From: Thermohalobaculum sp963700775
Lineage (GTDB): Bacteria > Pseudomonadota > Alphaproteobacteria > Rhodobacterales > Rhodobacteraceae
DNA: 64,000 bases
NCBI GenBank assembly: GCA_963700775.1
Contig: CAVOYU010000014.1
Coordinates: 1 to 64,000, forward strand
Reading direction: 5' to 3'
Below the pieces are notes generated by a model. It was given only the letters and a program-made list of their open reading frames with translations, was not told the DNA's origin and made no database searches. Positions 32,391 through 41,079 of this stretch are shown here, piece by piece. A program made the translations under genes and the position numbers. Every line of letters begins with the position of its first letter. Within the stretch, counting starts at the first letter, position 1.

Positions 32391-34088
32391 ATGATGACCA
32401 GATCCTTCGCCGCCGCAGCGGCATTACTCCTCATTTCCAGCGGAATTGCCGCTGCGCAGGAGGCCGCGGACCGGATTTTCATTGGCGGCACGGTCCTCAC
32501 CATGGAGGACGCGATACCCCGCGCCGAGGCCGTCGCGGTCAAGGGGGGCCGCATCGTCGCGGTCGGGACCGAGGCCGAGGTGATGGTGCGCCGCGGAGAC
32601 GGCACGGTCGTCACCGACCTCGGCGGCAAGGCGCTGCTGCCGGGCTTCATCGACGCCCATACCCACTACATCAACACCCTCTCGCTGGGTGACCAGGTCA
32701 AGCTCTACCCGAGCCCATCGGGGCCCGGGAACGACGTCGACAACATCGTGGCCGAGCTCAAGACCTTCGCCGCCAAGCGCAACATCGCGAAGGGCGAGCT
32801 GATCACGGCCTATGGTTATGACGACTCGGTCATGCCAGGGGGGCGCCTGCTCAACCGCGACGATCTCGACGCGGCCTTCCCGGACAACCCGGTGCGGGTC
32901 GATCACGTTTCCATGCACGGTGCAGTCCTGAACAGCGCCGCGATGGAGAAGTTCGGCTACGACGCGACCACCCAGACCCCGCCGGGTGGTGTCATCGTGC
33001 GTAAACCCGGCACGAACGAGCCCTGGGGGCTCATCATGGAGACGGCCTTCCTGAAGGTGTTCGAGCAGACGCCGCCGATGACGCCCGAGCAGGAGATCGC
33101 GGGGACGAAAGCCGCGCAGATGATGTACGCCGAGAACGGGATCACGACTGCGCAGGAGGGCGCGACCCTTCTCGGGCAGCTCCAGATGATGAAGCGGACT
33201 GCGGACGCCGGCGCCTACATCATCGACGTGGTCGCGCTCCCTTTCATCACCGATCTCGACAAGATCCTGGCCGAGTTCCCGGTCTCCGGCTGGGGCAAGT
33301 ATGACCGGAACTTCAAGATAGGCGGGGTCAAGATCTCGATCGACGGATCGCCGCAGGGCCGGACCGCCGCCTTCACCACGCCATACCTGACCGGCGGGCC
33401 CGGCGGCGAGCAGGACTGGAAAGGACAGCTCTTCGCGCCGCAGGAGGTCATCAACGGCGCGCTCAAGAAGGTCTACGACCTCGGCGTGCCTGTGGCCTTC
33501 CACGTCAACGGCGATGCGGCGATCGACTCGCTCATCGCCGCGCACGAGTTCGCGGCCGCGGACGATCTGACGAAGTACCGCAACGTGACCGCCATCCACG
33601 CGCAGTTCACGCGGCCCGACCAGATCGCGAAATACGCCGAGTACAGGATCCGGCCCTCCTACTTCACGCTGCACACCTACTACTTCGCCGATGCGCATAT
33701 CGCCAATCGTGGCCCGGAGCAGGCGGCCTACATCAGCCCGATGCGCGACTCGATCGATGCCGGCCTCCATCCGACGAACCACACCGACGCGCCGGTCGTG
33801 CCGCTGGACCAGATGTTCATGCTGTGGACGGCGGTGAACCGGATCTCGCGCGCGGGCGAGCCGATCGGGCCGGACCAGAGCGTGACACCGGTCGAGGGGC
33901 TGAAGGCCATGACGATCTGGGCCGCCGAGCAGTACGGCGAGGAAGCCGAGAAGGGCTCGATCGCGCCGGGCAAACGCGCCGACCTCGTGATCCTCAGCGC
34001 CGATCCGACCGCGGTCGATCCGGCAGCCATCAAGGACATCACGGTGGTCGAGACGATCAAGGACGGCGCGACGATCTACGCCAGGTGA
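32391..34088 (+). CDS. exported amidohydrolase (amidohydrolase 3 family)
   Basis: A 565-residue metal-dependent hydrolase with a signal peptide (TRSFAAAAALLLISSGIAAA), so it acts in the periplasm. Family marks: ALLPGFIDAHTHYINTLSLG (first metal ligands), FKIGGVKISIDGSPQGRTA, VAFHVNGDAAIDSLI, and KGSIAPGKRADLVILSADP at the C-terminus. The start has two consecutive ATG codons after ACGGAAATGGAACAGAGACG. Homologues are COG1574 enzymes whose natural substrates are mostly unknown. The gene reads away from the Crp/Fnr regulator. Confidence 0.9.
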   Translation: MMTRSFAAAAALLLISSGIAAAQEAADRIFIGGTVLTMEDAIPRAEAVAVKGGRIVAVGTEAEVMVRRGDGTVVTDLGGKALLPGFIDAHTHYINTLSLGDQVKLYPSPSGPGNDVDNIVAELKTFAAKRNIAKGELITAYGYDDSVMPGGRLLNRDDLDAAFPDNPVRVDHVSMHGAVLNSAAMEKFGYDATTQTPPGGVIVRKPGTNEPWGLIMETAFLKVFEQTPPMTPEQEIAGTKAAQMMYAENGITTAQEGATLLGQLQMMKRTADAGAYIIDVVALPFITDLDKILAEFPVSGWGKYDRNFKIGGVKISIDGSPQGRTAAFTTPYLTGGPGGEQDWKGQLFAPQEVINGALKKVYDLGVPVAFHVNGDAAIDSLIAAHEFAAADDLTKYRNVTAIHAQFTRPDQIAKYAEYRIRPSYFTLHTYYFADAHIANRGPEQAAYISPMRDSIDAGLHPTNHTDAPVVPLDQMFMLWTAVNRISRAGEPIGPDQSVTPVEGLKAMTIWAAEQYGEEAEKGSIAPGKRADLVILSADPTAVDPAAIKDITVVETIKDGATIYAR

Positions 34089-34138
34089 CCGGCGGCCAGG
34101 TGTTTCGCTGCCGCACGGGGCCCCGCCAAGAGCGGCTG

Positions 34139-34615
34139 TCATGTGACCGCCTGAACCTCCGCCCCGGTCAGGCGTGCCAGCTCGCCGGGCGTGGTCGGGA
34201 ACACCGCGCGGGGGGTGCCGGCGGCGGCCCAGATTTCGGGATAGGCGTTCAGGTCGTGGTCCATGACCACCCGCATCGGCGTCGCGTGCCCCAGCGGCGG
34301 CACGCCGCCGATGGCGTAGCCGGTCGCAGCGCGGACGAAATCGGCGTCGGCCCGCTCGAGTTTCTCGCCCAGCGCGCGGCCCAGCCGCTTCTCGTGCACC
34401 CGGTTTGTCCCCGAGGTCAGCACCAGGACTCCCCCGCCCGAAACGGCGCCACGGAACACCAGCGACTTGACGATGGCGCCCGGCGGGCAGCCGCAGGCAT
34501 CGGCCGCCTCGGCCGCGGTGCGGGTCGAGGCCGGCATCTCGCGCACCTCCGCCGCCGAGCCGAGCGCGCGCAGCGCCTCCTGCACCCGCCGGGCCGAGGG
34601 CGGCAGGCCGCTCAC
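34139..34615 (-). CDS. YbaK/EbsC family aminoacyl-tRNA deacylase-like protein
   Basis: A 158-residue protein of the YbaK/ProX superfamily: STRTAAEAADACGCPPGAIV, KSLVFRGAVSGGGVLVLTSG and GYAIGGVPPLGHATPMRVVMD. Family members edit mischarged tRNAs such as Cys-tRNA(Pro); the specificity here is not known. The GTG start overlaps the tlpA stop (GTGA), so the longer upstream frame inside tlpA is not part of the protein. It is co-transcribed with tlpA. Confidence 0.9.
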   Translation of the reverse strand: MSGLPPSARRVQEALRALGSAAEVREMPASTRTAAEAADACGCPPGAIVKSLVFRGAVSGGGVLVLTSGTNRVHEKRLGRALGEKLERADADFVRAATGYAIGGVPPLGHATPMRVVMDHDLNAYPEIWAAAGTPRAVFPTTPGELARLTGAEVQAVT

Positions 34616-35229
34616 GTCTTGACGGTCGGGGACTGCGGCCGGGTCATCGCGATCAGCCGGTTCAGCAGCGCCCGGGCTTCCGGGCTGCTCCAGTTGGCGT
34701 CGCCGATCATCCGCGCCACCTCGCGGCCCTCGCGGTCCAGGACCAGCGTCACCGGCAGGCCCAGCACGCCGGCATCCCGCGCCATCTTGCCGTCGCGGTC
34801 GTGCATGGTGTCCAGATGCTGCACCTGGATGTCCTTCATGAACCGGTCTGCCCGCTCGACCCCGCCGCGGTCGGTCGAGAGCGGGATCACCGCGAAGTCC
34901 GGCCCGCCCAGCGCCCCGGCCAGCCGGTCGATCGAGGGCATCTCCGCCCGGCAGGGCGGGCACCAGGTGGCCCAGAAGTTCAGGAGCACCACCTTTCCGT
35001 CATAGGCATCGAGCGTCACCGGGTTGCCGTAGAGGTCCTGGAAGGTGCCTTCGAGCCGCGGCTTCGGCGCATCGTGGACGATCAGCTTCGACATGTCGCC
35101 GGCGCGCATGTCGCGCAGCGCCGAGACGTCGGCGGCAGTGAGGTCCTCGGCCGCGGCGGTGTTTGCAGAGAACGGGAATGCGCCGTATAGGAAGGCCGCG
35201 AGGACGAGGCTGAGGCTTTGGCGGCGCAT
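34612..35229 (-). CDS. tlpA: TlpA-like periplasmic thiol:disulfide oxidoreductase
   Basis: A 205-residue thioredoxin-fold protein with an N-terminal signal or anchor (SLSLVLAAFLYGAFPFSANT) and the redox site LLNFWATWCPPCRAEMPSID. Such proteins reduce disulfides in the periplasm, often for cytochrome maturation. The ATG at 35229 lies only 31 bp from the divergent argH start, a linkage common in alphaproteobacteria. The YbaK gene follows with a GTGA overlap. Confidence 0.92.
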   Translation of the reverse strand: MRRQSLSLVLAAFLYGAFPFSANTAAAEDLTAADVSALRDMRAGDMSKLIVHDAPKPRLEGTFQDLYGNPVTLDAYDGKVVLLNFWATWCPPCRAEMPSIDRLAGALGGPDFAVIPLSTDRGGVERADRFMKDIQVQHLDTMHDRDGKMARDAGVLGLPVTLVLDREGREVARMIGDANWSSPEARALLNRLIAMTRPQSPTVKT

Positions 35230-35260
35230 CGGGCTCTCCGTGCCGGTACAGGGACGAGAC

Positions 35261-36691
35261 ATGGCAGAAGATAGCGACTCCGGCGCCGGAGACCAGACCC
35301 CGGGCGGCGCGGCGGCGAACACGATGTGGGGAGGCCGTTTCGCCGGCGGCCCCGCCGCGATCATGGCCGAGATCAACGCCTCGATCGGCTTCGACCGCCG
35401 CTTCGCCGCCGAGGACATCGCCGGCAGCCGGGCCCATGCCGCCATGCTGGCGAAGCAGGGCATCATCACCGCGGCCGACCGTGACGCCATCGACGCCGGG
35501 CTCGCCCGGGTGCTGGAGGAGATCGAGTCCGGCCGCTTCGAGTTCTCGACCGCGCTTGAGGACATCCACATGAATGTCGAGGCGCGGCTGAAGCAGGTCG
35601 CCGGCGAGGCGGCCGGGCGGCTCCACACGGCGCGCTCGCGCAACGACCAGGTTGCGACCGACTTCCGGCTCTGGGTCAGGAACACCATCGACCAGACCGA
35701 CGCCGCGCTGGCCGCGCTGATGCGGGCGCTGGTGGGCCAGGCCGAGGCGGGGGCCGACGTCGTCATGCCCGGCTTCACCCATCTCCAGACCGCCCAGCCG
35801 GTGACCTGGGGCCACCACATGCTGGCCTATGTCGAGATGTTCGCCCGCGACCGCTCGCGCTTCGCCGACTGCCGGCGGCGAATGAACGAATGCCCGCTCG
35901 GTGCCGCGGCGCTGGCCGGGACCTCGTTCCCGATCGACCGGCACATGACGGCACAGGCGCTGGGCTTCGACCGGCCCGCCGCCAATTCGCTCGACGCGGT
36001 GGCCGACCGCGACTTCGTGCTCGAATACCTCGCCGCCGCCACCATCGCCGCCACCCATCTCAGCCGCTTCGCCGAGGAGCTGGTGATCTGGTGCTCGGCC
36101 CAGTTCCGCTTCGTGAAGCTCTCGGACCAGTTCACCACGGGCTCGTCGATCATGCCGCAGAAGCGCAATCCCGACGCCGCCGAGCTGATCCGCGCCAAGG
36201 TCGGGCGCATCGCCGGGGCGCTGGTCGCTCTGGTGATCGTGATGAAGGGCCTGCCGCTGACCTACTCGAAGGACATGCAGGAGGACAAGGAGCCGCTGTT
36301 CGACGCGGCCGACGCCCTGGCGCTGGCAGTCGCCGCGATGGAGGGCATGGTCCGCGACATGAAGCCGAACGTCGAGGCGCTGCGGGCGGCCGCGGGCAAC
36401 GGCTATTCCACCGCCACCGACCTCGCCGACTGGCTGGTCCGGGTCCTGGGCATGCCGTTCCGCGACGCCCACCACGTCACCGGCCGGATCGTGGCGCTGG
36501 CCGAGGGAGACGGCTGCGGGCTGGCGGACCTGCCGCTGGCGAAGATGCAGGAGGTGGAGCCGCGGATCACCGCCGAGGTTTTCGGCGTGCTCAGCGTCGA
36601 GGCTTCGGTCGCCAGCCGCACCAGCTACGGCGGCACCGCCCCCGTCCGGGTCCGCGACCAGGCGGCACGGTGGAAGGAGATGCTGGGATGA
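35261..36691 (+). CDS. argH: argininosuccinate lyase
   Basis: A 476-residue cytosolic enzyme that splits argininosuccinate into arginine and fumarate, the last step of arginine synthesis. The N-terminus has TMWGGRFAGGPAAIMAEINA; the fumarase-superfamily signature with catalytic Ser is GSSIMPQKRNP at residues 294-304. TARSRNDQVATDFRLW and GFTHLQTAQPVTWGHH are further family marks. The ATG at 35261 follows CAGGGACGAG. Its stop overlaps the lptM start (ATGA), and lysA follows. Confidence 0.97.
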   Translation: MAEDSDSGAGDQTPGGAAANTMWGGRFAGGPAAIMAEINASIGFDRRFAAEDIAGSRAHAAMLAKQGIITAADRDAIDAGLARVLEEIESGRFEFSTALEDIHMNVEARLKQVAGEAAGRLHTARSRNDQVATDFRLWVRNTIDQTDAALAALMRALVGQAEAGADVVMPGFTHLQTAQPVTWGHHMLAYVEMFARDRSRFADCRRRMNECPLGAAALAGTSFPIDRHMTAQALGFDRPAANSLDAVADRDFVLEYLAAATIAATHLSRFAEELVIWCSAQFRFVKLSDQFTTGSSIMPQKRNPDAAELIRAKVGRIAGALVALVIVMKGLPLTYSKDMQEDKEPLFDAADALALAVAAMEGMVRDMKPNVEALRAAAGNGYSTATDLADWLVRVLGMPFRDAHHVTGRIVALAEGDGCGLADLPLAKMQEVEPRITAEVFGVLSVEASVASRTSYGGTAPVRVRDQAARWKEMLG

Positions 36692-36816
36692 GCGCCGCGC
36701 GCATCCTTCTCGCGACGGTGCTGGCCGCGGCCCTTTCGGTCTCCGGCTGCGGGATCAAGGGCGACCCGATCCAGCCGGGCTCCGAGAAGGACAAGAAGAA
36801 GCAGACCAGCGGCTGA
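36688..36816 (+). CDS. lptM: LptM-like small lipoprotein
   Basis: A 42-residue prolipoprotein. The signal reads MSAARILLATVLAAALSVSG and the lipobox Cys begins CGIKGDP, the conserved mature N-terminus of LptM/YifL proteins, followed by a Lys-rich tail. LptM is known to help assembly of the LptD LPS translocon in the outer membrane. The start overlaps the argH stop by four bases and lysA begins 10 bp later, the usual argH-lptM-lysA order. Confidence 0.88.
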   Translation: MSAARILLATVLAAALSVSGCGIKGDPIQPGSEKDKKKQTSG

Positions 36817-36826
36817 GGGGCCCGGA

Positions 36827-38110
36827 ATGGACCATTTCAACTATGCCGGGGGCCGCCTCCATGCCGAGGACGTGCCGATCGAGCGCATCGCCGAGGCTGT
36901 GGGCACGCCGTTCTATGTCTATTCGACCGCGACGCTCGAGCGGCATTACCGGGTGTTCGACGAGGCGCTGGCCGGCACCGACCACCTGATCGCCTATGCG
37001 CTCAAGGCCAACGGCAACCTCGCGGTGATCGCCACCCTGGCGCGCCTCGGGGCGGGCGCGGATGTGGTCTCGGGCGGCGAGCTCGCCAAGGCGCTGGCCG
37101 CCGGGGTGCCCGCGGGGCGGATCGTCTTTTCCGGTGTCGGGAAGACTGAGGCCGAGATGCGCCACGCGCTGGAGGCCGGCATCCGCCAGTTCAACGTCGA
37201 GAGCGAGCCCGAGCTCGCTGTGCTCGACCGCGTCGCCCGCGCCATGGGCAAGGTGGCGCCGATCACCGTCCGGGTGAACCCGGACGTGGACGCCCGCACC
37301 CACGCCAAGATCGCCACCGGCAAGTCCGAGAACAAGTTTGGCATCCCGATCTCGCGCGCCCGGGCGGTCTACGCCCATGCGGCGACGCTCGCCGGGGTGC
37401 GGATCGTCGGCATCGACGTCCATATCGGCTCGCAGCTGACCGAGCTCGCGCCCTTCGAGACCGCCTTCACCCGCATCGCCGGGCTGGCGGCGGATCTGCG
37501 CGCCGACGGCCACGAGATCAGCCGGCTCGACCTCGGCGGCGGCCTCGGTATCCCCTACAGGCGCTCGAACGAGGCGCCGCCGCTGCCGTTCGACTACGGC
37601 GCCATGATCAAGCGCACGGTCGGGCATCTCGGCTGCGAGATCGCCATCGAGCCCGGCCGGCTGATCGTCGGCAATGCCGGGCTGCTGGTGACGCGGGTGA
37701 TCTACCGCAAGCAGGGCGAGGGCCGGGATTTCCTCATCGTGGACGCGGCGATGAACGACCTGATCCGCCCGGCGATGTACGACGCCTGGCACGACATCGT
37801 GCCCGTGGTGGAGCCGGCCCCGGATACGCCGGTCGGCCCGGTCGACGTGGTCGGCCCGGTCTGCGAGACCGGCGACACCTTCGCCCGGAGCCGCGACCTG
37901 CCGAGGCTCGAGGCCGGCGCTCTGGTCGCCTTCCGCTCCGCCGGGGCCTATGGGGCGGTGATGTCGTCGGAATACAACGCCCGTCCGCTGGTGCCCGAGG
38001 TGCTGGTGCAGGGCGATCATTTTGCCGTCATCCGGAAGCGCCCCACATATGCAGAAATGCTGGCACGTGATACCCTGCCGGCATGGCTGGAGCAGTCGCC
38101 CGGGTCCTGA
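36827..38110 (+). CDS. lysA: diaminopimelate decarboxylase
   Basis: A 427-residue PLP enzyme that makes lysine from meso-diaminopimelate. The PLP Lys is K60 in IAYALKANGNLAV. Further marks are HIGSQLTELAPF, DLGGGLGIPY, IEPGRLIVGNAG and GPVCETGDTFA, covering the barrel and the active-site Cys of the C-terminal domain. The ribosome site is GAGGGG, 10 bp after lptM. It is the last clearly biosynthetic gene before the DUF4175 gene. Confidence 0.97.
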   Translation: MDHFNYAGGRLHAEDVPIERIAEAVGTPFYVYSTATLERHYRVFDEALAGTDHLIAYALKANGNLAVIATLARLGAGADVVSGGELAKALAAGVPAGRIVFSGVGKTEAEMRHALEAGIRQFNVESEPELAVLDRVARAMGKVAPITVRVNPDVDARTHAKIATGKSENKFGIPISRARAVYAHAATLAGVRIVGIDVHIGSQLTELAPFETAFTRIAGLAADLRADGHEISRLDLGGGLGIPYRRSNEAPPLPFDYGAMIKRTVGHLGCEIAIEPGRLIVGNAGLLVTRVIYRKQGEGRDFLIVDAAMNDLIRPAMYDAWHDIVPVVEPAPDTPVGPVDVVGPVCETGDTFARSRDLPRLEAGALVAFRSAGAYGAVMSSEYNARPLVPEVLVQGDHFAVIRKRPTYAEMLARDTLPAWLEQSPGS

Positions 38111-38144
38111 CCGGCCCTGTCGCGGCGGTAAGCGCAGGGAAAAA

Positions 38145-40712
38145 ATGGCGAATTTCAGCTTCGCGGGGCACAGACGGGCGCTTGGCAAGGCCACCCGCCG
38201 GGCACTGCGGCTGAGCCATCTGGCGCTGATCGCCGAGGAGTTGGCCCGCGCGGTCTGGCCCGCGTTCAGCATTCTCTGCTTCACGCTTGCGGCCGCGCTT
38301 TTCGGCTTGTTCGCCGGTCTCGACGCCCTGCAGCACCGGATCGCCGTGCTCACGGCGCTCGGCCTATTCTGCGCGGCGCTCGGCTGGGCGGCCTACCGGT
38401 TCCGGATGCCCGACCGGGCGGCGGCGGCGCGCCGGCTCGACGCCGACCACCCGACCCACCCGATCGCGACCCTCGACGATCACCTCGCGGGCGGGCGCGA
38501 CGACCGCACCTCGCAATCGCTCTGGATCGAGCATCAGCGCCGGGCCGAGAAGGCGGCGGCGGAACTGCGCGCGCGCGCTCCCGAGCCGCGCCTTGCGCGC
38601 TACGACCGCTGGGCGCTGCGGCTGTTCGCGCCGACCCTGCTCATCGGTGGCCTGATCGGCAACGGCGGTGACTGGACCGACCGCCTCGGCACCCTGGTCG
38701 CGCCGCTGCCTCCGGGGGCGGAAGGCGCCGCGGCCGGTCAGGCGGCGCGCGAGCCGGTCGCCGAGGCCTGGGCGATACCGCCCGCCTATACCGGTCTCGA
38801 AACCCTCTACCTGAACCGCGCCGCCGGAGCCGGGTCCGAAGTCCGCGTTCCGGCCGGCTCGGAGCTGGTGCTGCGCGTCACCGACCTGAACGGCAAGCCG
38901 GAGCTGACGGCGCCTGGCCTGACCGGCTTCGAGGGCTTTTCCGATTTCGGCGGCGCCCTCGCCGAGGCGCGCGGCGTGCTGACCGCATCGGGCCCGGTCG
39001 AGATCAGCGGCAATGGCGACGTCCTGGCGCGCTGGGAGGTGACCGTCGTGCCCGATGCGCCGCCCGAGATCGCCATGTCCGACCCGCCCGGCAGCACCCT
39101 GGCGGGGGCGCTGGAAGTCCATTTCACCGCCCGTGACGACTACGGAGTCGATACCGCCTGGGCCGAGATCGTGCCCATGGGCGGTCTGGTGCCGGGCAAG
39201 GGCATTGTCTCCGAGCCGGTCGTCTTCGCCCTGCCGCTGCCGATCGCCGGGCGCGCGCTCGAGGTCAGCGACTCCGCCATCCGCGATCTCGGCGAGCATC
39301 CTTGGGCCGGGGCCTGGGTCGAGCTGCGCCTCTATGCCGAGGACGGCGCCGGCCAGCAGGCGGTCGCCGGGCCAGTTACCATGCGGCTGCCCGGCCGCGA
39401 CTTCCAGAACACCCTCGCCCGCGCCCTGGTCGAGCAGCGGCGCGAGCTGGCGCTCGACACCGAGCAGGGTGCCCAGGTGCTCGACGTGCTGCAGGCGGTG
39501 ACCCGGCTGCCCGAGGAGGTGTTCGGCGACAACACCGGGGCATTCCTCGGCGTGCGCACCGCGATCCGCCGTCTGGCCGACGGGGTGGTGTCCGACAGGG
39601 TCTCGCGGATCGCGCCCGACGTGGCCGAGTTCCTGTGGCAAGCCGCCCTCTCGCTGGAGAACGGCGACCTCGCCTCGGCCCTCGAACGCCTGCGCTCGGC
39701 CGAGGAGAAGTTGCGCCAGGCGCTGGAAAGCGGCAGCGACCAGGACATCCGCGAGGCGATGCAGGAACTCCGCGCCGCGATGCAGGAATACCTCGCCGAG
39801 ATGATGCGCCAGGCGATGGAGCGCGGGCTCGACCAGCAGGGCCAGCAACAGCCGCAGCAGGGCCAGGGCGATGACCGCAACACCCTGAGCCAGCAGGATC
39901 TCGAGGACATGCTGAAGGAGATGGAGCGCCGCGCCGAGGCGGGGCTGCGCGACCAGGCCCGCGACATGCTGAACGAGCTCAGCCGGATGCTCGAGAACCT
40001 GCAGGCCGGGCAGCCGCGGCAGGGTCCCGGACAGCAGTCGCTGCAGCAGCTGCAGGAGATGATCCAGCGCCAGCGCGACCTCTCCGACCGCACCTTCGAT
40101 GCGCTGCGCCAGCAACGCCGCGAGGGCCAGCAACCCGGCGGCCAGCAGGGCGACGGCCGCCAGCAGCAGCAGGGCGGCCAGAACGGGCAGCAGGGCGAAG
40201 GCCGGCAGCCGGGCGAGAGCGGTGCCTTCGGGGGCCTCTCGATGGAGCAGGAGGCGCTGCGCCGCGCCCTCGAGGAGCTGGCGAAGCGCATTCCCGGCGA
40301 CAATCCCGACATCGACAATGCGCTCGAAGGCGCCGGCAAGGCGATGGGCGAGGCGACCGAGAACCTCGACAACAGGCTGCCCGACGATGCGGTCGAGGAT
40401 CAGATCGAGGCGCTCGACCGGCTTGCGGAGGGTGCCGAGGCGCTGGCGGAGGCGATCCGCAACGGCCAGGGCAACACCGCCGCCGAGGGCCGGTCGCGCG
40501 GCGAGGGCCGGGCGCGAGACCACGACCTCGATCCCTTCGATCGCCCGGCCGGCGCCTATGGCGCGATCGACGGGCGCGACACCAAGGTACCGGACCGCTC
40601 GGTGCTCGACCGCGCCCGCGAGGTCCTGGAGGAGCTCCGCCGCCGCGCCGCCGAACCGCAGCGCCCGCGCCTGGAGCTCGACTATCTCGACCGGCTGATG
40701 GACCAGTTCTGA
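38145..40712 (+). CDS. DUF4175 (TIGR02302) large membrane protein
   Basis: An 855-residue protein. Two membrane helices lie near the N-terminus (about residues 40-85, ARAVWPAFSILCFTLAAALF) and another near 160. A large soluble middle region follows, then a Gln/Gly-rich low-complexity and coiled-coil stretch at about 560-730 (e.g. QQGQQQPQQGQGDD). The C-terminus ends LELDYLDRLMDQF. This matches the alphaproteobacterial TIGR02302 family, of unknown function and commonly next to lysA. The ATG follows GCAGGGAAAAA. Confidence 0.9.
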   Translation: MANFSFAGHRRALGKATRRALRLSHLALIAEELARAVWPAFSILCFTLAAALFGLFAGLDALQHRIAVLTALGLFCAALGWAAYRFRMPDRAAAARRLDADHPTHPIATLDDHLAGGRDDRTSQSLWIEHQRRAEKAAAELRARAPEPRLARYDRWALRLFAPTLLIGGLIGNGGDWTDRLGTLVAPLPPGAEGAAAGQAAREPVAEAWAIPPAYTGLETLYLNRAAGAGSEVRVPAGSELVLRVTDLNGKPELTAPGLTGFEGFSDFGGALAEARGVLTASGPVEISGNGDVLARWEVTVVPDAPPEIAMSDPPGSTLAGALEVHFTARDDYGVDTAWAEIVPMGGLVPGKGIVSEPVVFALPLPIAGRALEVSDSAIRDLGEHPWAGAWVELRLYAEDGAGQQAVAGPVTMRLPGRDFQNTLARALVEQRRELALDTEQGAQVLDVLQAVTRLPEEVFGDNTGAFLGVRTAIRRLADGVVSDRVSRIAPDVAEFLWQAALSLENGDLASALERLRSAEEKLRQALESGSDQDIREAMQELRAAMQEYLAEMMRQAMERGLDQQGQQQPQQGQGDDRNTLSQQDLEDMLKEMERRAEAGLRDQARDMLNELSRMLENLQAGQPRQGPGQQSLQQLQEMIQRQRDLSDRTFDALRQQRREGQQPGGQQGDGRQQQQGGQNGQQGEGRQPGESGAFGGLSMEQEALRRALEELAKRIPGDNPDIDNALEGAGKAMGEATENLDNRLPDDAVEDQIEALDRLAEGAEALAEAIRNGQGNTAAEGRSRGEGRARDHDLDPFDRPAGAYGAIDGRDTKVPDRSVLDRAREVLEELRRRAAEPQRPRLELDYLDRLMDQF

Positions 40713-41079
40713 GGGCTCCGGAACCGGCGGGACGGCCCTCCCCGCAGCTCCTCCGGTCCGCCGATCTTCGCCGCTTGGCCTGCGACCCGGATGAATTCGT
40801 CGCCGGCGCGTCGCAAGTATCTCGATAAGGTCAGTCAGGTGGTGAAGAAAAACCGAATTTTCATTTACTACACCCTTAAATTCATTGTAGTTTTGGCCGT
40901 GTTCTTAGCTGCTGCAATGGTTCCTTGTTCTCCCGTATGTGTGCCAAGCCCCGAAACGCCGGATCGGGAGGCAGATCTCACGTTGCGCGCCTTCCGGTCG
41001 ACGGCAGGGCGCCGCAGCCGGATCGGCCGCGTGTGCCGGGACCAGTGCCGTATCGCGTAACGTCCAGAGGGAGCGTACC
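40713..41079. other. 367-bp intergenic region with an AT-rich core
   Basis: Bases 40840-40925 are far more AT-rich than the surroundings and probably hold the promoter of the polysaccharide cassette. An open frame at 40791-41060 would encode 89 residues with one hydrophobic stretch (FIYYTLKFIVVLAVFLAAAM), but it lacks a ribosome site and ends in Arg-rich sequence, so it is not called as a gene. Confidence 0.5.

Noticed and set aside
38056..38075. Possible sigma-54 promoter (TGGCACG) near the lysA end
   Set aside because: The -12 element TTGC is missing at the correct spacing, and it lies inside lysA.
40791..41060. 89-residue frame with one hydrophobic segment before the sugar cassette
   Set aside because: No ribosome site, Arg-rich tail, and the AT-rich part looks like promoter DNA.
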